From JAJRXG01 sp964470035 (GTDB taxonomy: Bacteria > Bacteroidota > Bacteroidia > Chitinophagales > Saprospiraceae), in assembly GCA_964470035.1 (NCBI GenBank), contig CAYYBR010000259.1, positions 1 to 5,892 on the forward strand: DNA of 5,892 bases. Direction: 5' to 3'. Below, piece by piece: positions 1 through 5,892 of the stretch; position 1 is the first letter of the stretch, and each line of letters opens with the position of its first letter. The position numbers were made by a program, and so were the translations under genes. The notes beneath the pieces were generated by a model. That model was not told the origin of the DNA. It did not search any database and saw only the letters and a program-made list of their open reading frames with translations.

Positions 1-530
1 ACTCCATTCTAAATACAAGTTATTATGAAAGTGAAGAGGATTCAATAATAAATGTTCAGACAAGTGGTGTAATTCTTTACCCCTGTAGAGACATTGTAAC
101 TAATGTTGAAGATTTGACAAGATATTGCCAGGCTATAATGGCAAAAAAAACAGACCTTTTAGAACTGACTTCCTTTGAGGAATTACTTTCTCCACAATTG
201 AGTAACTCTGTTACAAATCTTGAAGATGACAATAATGGTTTGTTTTTTACTATAGATAGAAACAATTATGGCATAACGTATCAGTTAACAGGAATGAATG
301 GTGGAGATAACTGTATCACAACTATGATGTATTTTGATCCTAAAATAGAACTTGGGTATATATTTTTAGGAAATACTGGCTGGAGTAAACGTAATAGTTC
401 TAATCATATTTGGATCTATCATGCTTTAGTAAGTTTAGGATATAATTATACTATGAAAAATGCGACTACCAAAGAAAAGATAAAACTGAGAATTCATAAT
501 CTTTACAATAGAATAAGAGCTATATATTAA
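1..530 (+). CDS. Serine hydrolase, beta-lactamase/PBP4* family (3' part only)
   Basis: The reading frame is open from the left edge (first full codon at 3-5) to TAA at 528-530, giving 175 residues. The TTG at 114 is an internal codon and not a real start, because homologous-looking sequence continues upstream. The visible part matches the C-terminal half of class C beta-lactamase-like hydrolases (PF00144). It has a 'YPCRDIVTNVEDLTRY' segment like the family's 'YPSGGLxSTxEDL' stretch, then a 'TGMNGGD' segment at the third active-site motif, then 'MMYFDPKIELGYIFLGNTG', the usual closing beta strands. The nucleophile (SxxK) and Tyr motifs lie outside the window. In most relatives the third motif is G-H-x-G-G; here Met (bases 294-296) takes the His place. 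Substrate cannot be told: esterases, D-aminopeptidases and peptidases all share this fold. Location is unknown because the N-terminus is missing. Family call is firm, function is open. Confidence 0.85.
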   Translation, partial: SILNTSYYESEEDSIINVQTSGVILYPCRDIVTNVEDLTRYCQAIMAKKTDLLELTSFEELLSPQLSNSVTNLEDDNNGLFFTIDRNNYGITYQLTGMNGGDNCITTMMYFDPKIELGYIFLGNTGWSKRNSSNHIWIYHALVSLGYNYTMKNATTKEKIKLRIHNLYNRIRAIY

Positions 531-570
531 AAGAGAAAAACTGTGATTAACAAAGTGTAAGATGTTTCTG

Positions 571-640
571 CCCTTAACAATGCATATGACCATCATGCTA
601 TCAAAAGTAGTTCGCATATGCTAAGCGTTCGTTATGTGTA
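571..640. repeat. Imperfect palindrome, attC-like, between genes 1 and 2
   Basis: The inner arms GCATATG (582-588) and CATATGC (615-621) are exact inverted copies. The outer arms TAAC (575-578) and GTTA (631-634) also pair. The left spacer between inner and outer arms is 3 bases and the right spacer is 9, so the stem would be asymmetric. The ends ('CCTTAAC' left, 'GTTATGT' right) approximate the RYYYAAC...GTTRRRY boundaries of integron attC sites, and the length of about 66 bases falls in the attC range. No T-run follows, so it does not look like a terminator. A second TTAACAA copy lies just upstream at 547-553. The palindrome is directly seen; the attC reading is inference. The rest of the 531-704 gap shows no gene and no recognisable promoter. 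Confidence 0.4.
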
Positions 641-704
641 GTCTAAAAGTGAGAACTTCTGTAATCATTGTTTTCAAAATGTCGACTGACTGTAATAAGA
701 GAGA

Positions 705-1754
705 ATGAAATATATTAAGAAAGCATTGAAGTGGTCTGGGATAGCCATGAGCGTAACAATCTTTATCTTTTTAATCTTATTAGTTATCCCTGAAAAAGAA
801 ACGGTTAATACAATTCAACCTAGAGATACTACTCAATATTGGGATATGAAAGAAGGATTTAGAATTGCCTTTACTCATCTACCTGGGATTGATAGTATAA
901 ATAAATCACCTGTAGTATTTCTGCATGGAGGCCCTGGTGGGTATGTACATTCAAGTATAATAGAGGCATTGGGAGGATTAACGGTAAAAGGTTACGATGT
1001 ATATCTATATGACCAAAGAGGTTCGGGGTTGTCAGATCGAATGGAAAAATATTCAGACATCAATTTCGAAAAACATATTCTTGATTTACATGAAATAATA
1101 ACTAAACATCTTAATACTGACAAAGCGATATTAATAGGTCAGTCCTTTGGGGCTAATATAATATCGCATTATTCTGTTAGGCATCCTGAGAAAATCGAGA
1201 AAATAGTATTTAGCTCACCGGGCACATTTAAACCGTATAAGCAAGTAGATGGAAGGTATGTTAGTTTCGACTCTTTATATCCTGTGCCAGATTCCTTAAA
1301 ATTTATAGAACCCTATGATTTTAGCCAAGATGTAGATAACATGGCCTTAAAACCTAAGGCAATGGTAGCTAGCGTAGGAGCACTCTTGTTTGATAAAAAA
1401 TTGATATCAGATAAGCAAATGGATAGGATGTTGAACACTTTAGCCTCTCAATTTACTAAGGGAATGGTTTGTGATCCGAGCAATGTTCTTCCTGAAGAAG
1501 GTGGTGGTGGATTATATGCCTATATAGCCACCAACAGTGATGATTATCCAGAAATTAGGCATAAAATTAAAAACGTAAAAGCACCTATACTAGTAATCCA
1601 GGGACAATGTGAATATCACTCATTTGGTTCAGCATATGAATATGTTGATTTGTATCCAAACAGTTCTTACTCTTTTATTGAGGACGCTGGACATGAAATC
1701 TGGTGGGAACAAGAAGAAAAGTACCTTGAAGAAATAATTAACTTCATCGACTGA
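705..1754 (+). CDS. Membrane-anchored alpha/beta hydrolase, proline iminopeptidase-like
   Basis: This 349-residue protein has an uncleaved-looking hydrophobic helix at about residues 10-28 after a Lys-rich N-terminus. There is no lipobox Cys, so it is probably anchored in the inner membrane with the enzyme domain outside the cytoplasm. The domain carries the hallmarks of the S33/alpha-beta hydrolase group: HGGPGG at 74-79 (oxyanion region), DQRGSGLSD at 103-111, the nucleophile elbow GQSFG with Ser147, and the C-terminal DAGHE with His330. The catalytic acid position reads 'GQCEY' with Glu303, where most relatives have Asp. HGGPG plus DQRGxGxS is typical of proline iminopeptidases, but many esterases of the group share both, so the substrate is uncertain. 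The ATG at 705 is preferred over Met15 because only it keeps the positive residues and whole membrane helix; a purine-rich AAGAGAGA stretch directly precedes it. The DNA is notably A/T-rich. Confidence 0.85.
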   Translation: MKYIKKALKWSGIAMSVTIFIFLILLVIPEKETVNTIQPRDTTQYWDMKEGFRIAFTHLPGIDSINKSPVVFLHGGPGGYVHSSIIEALGGLTVKGYDVYLYDQRGSGLSDRMEKYSDINFEKHILDLHEIITKHLNTDKAILIGQSFGANIISHYSVRHPEKIEKIVFSSPGTFKPYKQVDGRYVSFDSLYPVPDSLKFIEPYDFSQDVDNMALKPKAMVASVGALLFDKKLISDKQMDRMLNTLASQFTKGMVCDPSNVLPEEGGGGLYAYIATNSDDYPEIRHKIKNVKAPILVIQGQCEYHSFGSAYEYVDLYPNSSYSFIEDAGHEIWWEQEEKYLEEIINFID

Positions 1755-1760
1755 TAAAGA

Positions 1761-1816
1761 CCACACTACAACGTATGTAGGTCATTGCCAAATTTAGGCC
1801 AGCGTAGTTAGTTCCT
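1761..1816. repeat. Weak palindromic region after gene 2
   Basis: Just after the stop of the alpha/beta hydrolase, ACTAC (1765-1769) pairs with GTAGT (1804-1808), and inside it GCC (1787-1789) pairs with GGC (1797-1799) around AAATTTA. A competing small hairpin, CTAC (1766-1769) with GTAG (1777-1780), uses the same left arm. The outer sequences 'CTACAAC' and 'GTTAGTT' are loosely like attC boundaries. The stems are short and no T-run follows, so neither a terminator nor an attC call is secure. The remaining bases to 1925 hold only a scattered 5-base inverted pair (GCTCT 1823-1827, AGAGC 1853-1857) and the purine-rich leader of the next gene (AAAGGAAGG, 1901-1909), which is too far from the ATG to be a normal ribosome site. 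Confidence 0.25.
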
Positions 1817-1925
1817 CATAAAGCTCTATATATTCTGCCAATATCATTCTTGAGAGCCATTCGATTTTAGTTATTTTCAGGAAGTGTAGAATGACCTCTT
1901 AAAGGAAGGTACTAAAGAGACATCA

Positions 1926-3674
1926 ATGAGTAAGACATACTTGATAAAAAATGGTAGAATCTATGATGGTTTGGGTGGGCATGCTTATGAAGGTTCTATA
2001 TATATCGAAAATGGGTTGATCCAAAAAATCAACCCTACCTCAGACGACATACCTAATAATACACCGACAATTGATGCAGAAGGGCTATGGGTTATGCCTG
2101 GTATTATAGATATCCACACCCACTATGATGCAGAAATCGAAATAGCTCCTGGACTGAATGAATCCGTCAGACATGGTGTCACGACAGTGGTAATGGGCAG
2201 TTGTGGTCTTAGCATGATTATGGGTGATACAGATGAGCTTTGTGATATGTTTACTAGGGTAGAAGGGTTGCCTAGTGAACACATTAAGAAGATTATCAGA
2301 AAAGCTAAAGATTGGGACAGTCCTGAGGAGTATTTGGAGCATTTGGAGTCATTACATTTGGGCCCTAATGTCGCTATGTTTTTGGGGCACTCGACCATTC
2401 GGGCCTATGTGATGGGCTTAGGTAGAAGTTTGTCTACAGGTAATGTACCCTCCAAAGAAGAACTTGGTCAAATGACACAGATTCTTAATGATGCTCTGGA
2501 TTGTGGTTATATGGGGCTCTCTATTAATTTATTGGAGTTTGATAAAATGGATGGAGAAGAATACAGATCGCGTCCTACGCCATCTGTATTTGCTAATTGG
2601 AAGGAATATCGCCACTTATTCAAGACGTTGAGAAAACGCGAACGAGTTTTACAAACCGTACCGAATTTAGCCAACCCTCTGACTCTATTTAGTTTTATGT
2701 GGGAGAGTAAAGGGCTCTTCCAAAAAGGACTAAAGACAAGCATGCTGGCCTTGGCAGATAGCAAGCAAGTTAGAGGCATACACCGTATGCTAACAATGGG
2801 TTCTAGATTCGTCAATAACTTTCTCAACGGAGCTATAAAGTTTCAAGCACTGCCTGTTCCATTTCAGATAGTGACTCCGGGATTTGACTCGCCGATTTTT
2901 GAAGAGTTTGAGATGGGTACGAGTTATTTGCACTTGAAAGATGTGGTAGAGAGGCGAGAATTACTGGAACAACCCGCATATCGTAAAAAATTCATGAAGC
3001 AATGGAGTAATCGTTTTAAGCCAAGAGCATTTCATCGAAAAATGGAGGAGATGACCATATTAGCAGCTCCAGATAAATCAATAGAAGGAAAGTCTTTTGC
3101 AGAACTGGCAAAGGCAGAAGACAAGGAAGAAGTAGAACACTTTCTGGATTTAATTACTCAGTATGGAGATGATCTGAAGTGGATATCTGTCACTGCCAAT
3201 GATCGTCCTGATGTGTTAAGTTGGATTGTCCAACACCCCGATGCACATATTGGCTTTAGCGATGCAGGGGCGCATTTGAAGAATATTTCTATTTATAATT
3301 TCGGTCCTGCTTTATTAAAGCTAGTAAAAGAAAGATCCGACGAGGGCAAAAAAACTATGACAATAGGCAAAGCTGTATACAAGATGACTAAGGAATTAGC
3401 GGATTGGTATCGCATGCCCAATATAGGTAGTCTTGAAGAAGGTAAACAAGCGGATATTACTATCATAGACCCCAACCACTTGACGGATGACATTTATGAT
3501 CTCCAAGAAGCCCCTATGCCTGGTTTGCCAGAGTACCTGCGAATAGTAAGGCGCAATGACGAGGCTGTGCCGTATGTATTCATCAATGGCACGTTGGCTT
3601 GGGAAAGAGGTCAGCCAAGTAAAGATCTAGGAACAACTAAAATGGGCAATGTACTACGAGCGAACCTTTGTTAA
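1926..3674 (+). CDS. N-acyl-D-amino-acid deacylase-like metal-dependent amidohydrolase
   Basis: The 582-residue protein is a complete amidohydrolase-superfamily enzyme. An N-terminal beta-sandwich start (YLIKNGRIYDGLG) leads to the metal motif HTHYD (His64, His66, Asp68). Then come GVTTVVMGSCG with Cys94, the place of the bridging Cys of D-aminoacylases, GHSTIRAYVMG with His155, and SDAGAH with the likely catalytic Asp446. The usual closing segment 'IGSLEEGKQADITIIDP' (500-516) returns to the sandwich domain. There is no signal peptide, so the enzyme is probably cytoplasmic. Known relatives hydrolyse N-acyl-D-amino acids to a carboxylate plus the free amino acid; the exact substrate here is unknown. 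The two middle His ligands that I would expect in classical D-aminoacylases ('HxR' and 'SHxK' segments) are not recognisable: the region reads RVLQTVPNLAN (240-250). The enzyme may therefore belong to a divergent branch with one metal or another chemistry. The bestrophin gene begins 68 bases downstream, suggesting co-transcription. Confidence 0.85.
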   Translation: MSKTYLIKNGRIYDGLGGHAYEGSIYIENGLIQKINPTSDDIPNNTPTIDAEGLWVMPGIIDIHTHYDAEIEIAPGLNESVRHGVTTVVMGSCGLSMIMGDTDELCDMFTRVEGLPSEHIKKIIRKAKDWDSPEEYLEHLESLHLGPNVAMFLGHSTIRAYVMGLGRSLSTGNVPSKEELGQMTQILNDALDCGYMGLSINLLEFDKMDGEEYRSRPTPSVFANWKEYRHLFKTLRKRERVLQTVPNLANPLTLFSFMWESKGLFQKGLKTSMLALADSKQVRGIHRMLTMGSRFVNNFLNGAIKFQALPVPFQIVTPGFDSPIFEEFEMGTSYLHLKDVVERRELLEQPAYRKKFMKQWSNRFKPRAFHRKMEEMTILAAPDKSIEGKSFAELAKAEDKEEVEHFLDLITQYGDDLKWISVTANDRPDVLSWIVQHPDAHIGFSDAGAHLKNISIYNFGPALLKLVKERSDEGKKTMTIGKAVYKMTKELADWYRMPNIGSLEEGKQADITIIDPNHLTDDIYDLQEAPMPGLPEYLRIVRRNDEAVPYVFINGTLAWERGQPSKDLGTTKMGNVLRANLC

Positions 3675-3742
3675 GAGTGATCCAGCTCCAATATATACAA
3701 GCTAGCTGCGAGCAGGGCAAGATGAATAAATAGTTAATAGTT

Positions 3743-4846
3743 ATGTACATCAAACGGGTTTTTCCATTATATAGAATGTTGATCTGGACAAAGAGATACA
3801 TTATAATGTTTCTTATAATTTCATTTGTTCCTGTGTTTTTATTCGATATTTTAGACTGGAAATGGCTGCATTTGCCATGGCTGCCTATTGGCCTGTTGGG
3901 GACAGCAGTTGCATTTATTGCAGGGTTTAAAAACAATGCTTCTTATGATCGACTTTGGGAGGCTCGAAAAATATGGGGAGGTATTGTCAATTCCTCACGA
4001 TCGTGGACAATCATGGTCAAAGATTTCATCACAAATGACCATGCAAAAACGAAATTAGGTGATAAGGGTTTAGCAGATATACATAGGGAATTGGTACATC
4101 GTCATGTTGCGTGGCTAACTGCCTTGCGCTACCAAATGCGTCAGCCAAAACCTTGGGAGATTTATAATTTGGAAAGAAAAGAAAATACAGATTTTAGAAG
4201 TAAATTTTATAGCATACCTGAAGAAGCAATGCCACTTGAAGAAGCAATTGACCCCTATCTTTCGGCAGCAGAAAAAACAGAAGTATTTGCTAAAGGCAAT
4301 CGAGCATCTCAGCTCTTAGGCATACAATCGCGCCGTCTCAGAGAATTATTTCAGATTGGTATGATTGAGGACTTTCGACACATGGAAATGAAAAAAATCT
4401 TGGTCGAACTTTATACACTTCAAGGTAAATCTGAACGTATCAAAAACTTCCCGTACCCTCGGCAATTTGCTACCTTGAACTATTACTTTGTTTGGATTTT
4501 CATCTGCTTATTGCCTTTTGGTGTTATGGATGTCTTCGAGAGTATTGGCCAGGATTTTAAGGAAGATATGGTCAATCATGTTCATGATGCAGGCTATCTT
4601 CATATAATGGCAGATATTCTCGGTGCGCACTTCGTATGGTTGTCGATTCCGTTTAGTGCCTTGATATCTTGGGTGTTTTATTGCTTAGAATTGATAGGTG
4701 AATCGACTGAAAATCCTTTTGAAGGCAGTGCCAATGATGTGCCTATTTCGACTATGGCTAGAGGTATAGAAATAGATATTAGGCAATTAATAGATGATAC
4801 GGGTATTCCTGCCCCCTTGCAATGGAAAAATGATATAGTTTTATAG
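3743..4846 (+). CDS. Bestrophin-family anion channel (UPF0187/YneE-like)
   Basis: This 367-residue membrane protein is a bacterial bestrophin (PF01062). The signature GFKNNASYDRLWEARKIWGG at 61-80 follows the second membrane helix. The middle soluble part includes GKSERIKNFPYPRQ (228-241), matching the family's 'cERIxxTPLPxxY' stretch. The C-terminus has ENPFEGSANDVPI (323-335), matching the conserved acidic 'E-x-PFG-x-x-x-NDLP' region that binds calcium in animal members. Hydrophobic segments lie near 19-36, 47-63, 244-262 and 290-315. Bacterial homologues form pentameric channels in the inner membrane; animal members pass chloride and other anions, while a studied bacterial one is reported as cation-selective, so selectivity cannot be read here. 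It is longer than typical bacterial members (about 300 residues), with the extra length mainly around 135-185, an acidic soluble stretch. The start at 3743 keeps the whole first helix; no Shine-Dalgarno is seen, only TAGTTAATAGTT. Confidence 0.92.
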   Translation: MYIKRVFPLYRMLIWTKRYIIMFLIISFVPVFLFDILDWKWLHLPWLPIGLLGTAVAFIAGFKNNASYDRLWEARKIWGGIVNSSRSWTIMVKDFITNDHAKTKLGDKGLADIHRELVHRHVAWLTALRYQMRQPKPWEIYNLERKENTDFRSKFYSIPEEAMPLEEAIDPYLSAAEKTEVFAKGNRASQLLGIQSRRLRELFQIGMIEDFRHMEMKKILVELYTLQGKSERIKNFPYPRQFATLNYYFVWIFICLLPFGVMDVFESIGQDFKEDMVNHVHDAGYLHIMADILGAHFVWLSIPFSALISWVFYCLELIGESTENPFEGSANDVPISTMARGIEIDIRQLIDDTGIPAPLQWKNDIVL

Positions 4847-4851
4847 TAATC

Positions 4852-4890
4852 AGTGAGAGGTTATACAAGCGGCCCGTTTCCTCCTCGCTT
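4852..4890. repeat. Imperfect hairpin between bestrophin and glutaminase genes
   Basis: AGTGAGAGG (4852-4860) can pair with CCTCCTCGCTT (4880-4890) with one G-T pair and two bulged bases, leaving a 19-base loop. An alternative exclusive stem is AAGCG (4867-4871) with CGCTT (4886-4890). No T-run follows (the next bases are AGAATAAAATAAG), so it is a poor rho-independent terminator. It could be a processing or attenuation element, a remnant of a mobile site, or chance. It is the only structured part of the 99-base gap; I see no clear promoter there. Confidence 0.3.
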
Positions 4891-4945
4891 AGAATAAAAT
4901 AAGTATTATTAGTGAGCTGTATCAAACGGAAACGATTTAATAGGT

Positions 4946-5872
4946 ATGGAAGGCAAAATAGATTATCAAGACATAATTACTAGAATTTACCTGAACATAA
5001 AAAGTGAAGATAATAACGGTGAGATTGCGAATTACATTCCTGAATTATCTACAATAGATCCCAATAAATTTGGTATATGCCTTAGAACCGTAGATAATAA
5101 AGAATTTGGTGTTGGTGATTGGCAGACTAAATTTTCGATCCAGAGTATTTCCAAAGTGCTTTCATTAAGTCTAGCATATAAAACTTTAGGTGATTGTATT
5201 TGGGAGAGAGTTGGTGTAGAGCCATCTGGGAATCCATTCAATTCTCTAATTCAATTGGAAACTGATAATGGGATCCCACGTAATCCTTTGATAAATGCTG
5301 GGGCAATGGTGATCTGTGATATGTTGATAAGCCATACAGAAGATGCCTCAAAAGAGTTTTTGAATTTTATCAGAGAAATTTGTACGAATAATAGTATAAA
5401 TTATTCTGAATCTATAGCAAAATCTGAAAAGTCAGTTGGTTATCGTAATGTCGCTCTTTGTAATTTCATAAAGTCTTTTGGGAACATTAAAAACGATCCC
5501 GATGAGGTACTGGATTTTTACTTTCACATGTGTTCGATTGAAATGACTTGTCAAGAACTGACTAGAACATTTATGTTTCTCGTGAATGAAGATTTCAAAT
5601 CTCCTGATAATAAACGAATTCTGAATATTAGTCAAGCAAAAAGGATTAATGCGATCATGCAAACATGTGGTTTCTACGATGAGTCAGGAGAATTTTCTTT
5701 TAAAGTTGGTTTGCCTGGTAAAAGTGGAGTTGGTGGAGGAATCCTAGCTATTCATCCAGGCAATTATTCCATAGCCGTTTGGAGTCCAAGATTGAACAAA
5801 AAAGGAAACTCAAGTAGGGGGATGAGATTCTTAGAATCATTTACTACTTTAACAGAATCGTCTATATTTTAG
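4946..5872 (+). CDS. glsA: Glutaminase (glutamine to glutamate plus ammonia)
   Basis: This 308-residue protein has the full length of bacterial glutaminases such as E. coli YneH and aligns to it by eye over its whole length. The enzyme hydrolyses L-glutamine to L-glutamate and ammonia in the cytoplasm, using a serine beta-lactamase-like fold. The active-site residues are all present: FSIQSISK with nucleophile Ser67 and Lys70, INAGA with Asn117, KSEKS with Glu161, YRN with Asn168, DFYFH with Tyr192, GFYDESGEF with Tyr244, and GLPGKSGVGGGI (255-266) with Val262. The N-terminal 'IANYIPELSTIDPNKFGI' is also classic. No ankyrin or STAS extension is fused. The ATG at 4946 fits the family start; GGA lies 15 bases upstream, so ribosome binding is weak by SD rules. 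It follows the bestrophin gene by 99 bases. Relatives serve nitrogen supply and, in some bacteria, acid resistance through ammonia release. Confidence 0.97.
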   Translation: MEGKIDYQDIITRIYLNIKSEDNNGEIANYIPELSTIDPNKFGICLRTVDNKEFGVGDWQTKFSIQSISKVLSLSLAYKTLGDCIWERVGVEPSGNPFNSLIQLETDNGIPRNPLINAGAMVICDMLISHTEDASKEFLNFIREICTNNSINYSESIAKSEKSVGYRNVALCNFIKSFGNIKNDPDEVLDFYFHMCSIEMTCQELTRTFMFLVNEDFKSPDNKRILNISQAKRINAIMQTCGFYDESGEFSFKVGLPGKSGVGGGILAIHPGNYSIAVWSPRLNKKGNSSRGMRFLESFTTLTESSIF

Positions 5873-5892
5873 CTTTATACAAATACAATCAC

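Noticed and set aside
114..116. TTG as the start of gene 1
   Set aside because: The same frame is open to the left edge and the upstream residues fit the serine hydrolase family, so this is an internal codon.
1896..1919. CTCTT/AAGAG inverted pair in front of the deacylase as a regulatory hairpin
   Set aside because: Five base pairs of low complexity in a purine-rich leader are expected by chance.
2085..2827. Several - strand open frames of 85 to 106 residues inside the deacylase gene
   Set aside because: All lie within a conserved enzyme gene; their composition reflects the opposite strand of it and no known domain appears.
3701..3714. GCTAGC and CTGC/GCAG palindromes in the gene 3 to 4 gap as an operator
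   Set aside because: The arms are only 3 to 4 bases, with no second copy and no nearby regulator gene.
3637..3936. A 99-residue open frame on the - strand across the gene 3 to gene 4 junction
   Set aside because: It overlaps the ends of two well-supported + strand genes, has no recognisable family motif, and looks like a frame shadow.
4867..4900. Rho-independent terminator after the bestrophin gene
   Set aside because: The AAGCG/CGCTT stem is short, the loop is long, and no T-run follows.

Overview
The window looks like chromosomal DNA from a low-G+C member of the Bacteroidota, probably a Cytophagales-type marine or soil bacterium. This rests on the A/T-rich leaders without clear Shine-Dalgarno sequences, the style of the protein families, and the overall base composition. 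The placement is inference, since no rRNA or marker gene is present.

Layout: five protein genes lie on the + strand, with gaps of 68 to 174 bases. (1) The 3' end of a beta-lactamase-fold serine hydrolase, open at the left edge and ending at 530. (2) A membrane-anchored alpha/beta hydrolase resembling proline iminopeptidase, 705-1754. (3) A 582-residue metal-dependent amidohydrolase of the N-acyl-D-amino-acid deacylase group, 1926-3674. (4) A bestrophin-family anion channel, 3743-4846. (5) A complete bacterial glutaminase, 4946-5872. I see no tRNA, rRNA, transposase, CRISPR array or convincing rho-independent terminator, and nothing supportable on the - strand.

How the genes may work together: genes 3 to 5 could form a small amino-acid release and glutamate/ammonia module. 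The deacylase would free amino acids from N-acyl conjugates, the glutaminase would turn glutamine into glutamate plus ammonia, and bestrophin would conduct anions. The close spacing of 3 and 4 (68 bases) supports co-transcription, but the functional link is a hypothesis. Genes 1 and 2 are separate hydrolases with more A/T-rich DNA.

The most unusual non-coding signal is the gap at 531-704. It holds an imperfect palindrome with attC-like ends, raising the possibility of a chromosomal integron or similar cassette array of same-strand, unrelated genes. A weaker palindrome follows gene 2. Neither is proven, and no integrase is in the window.
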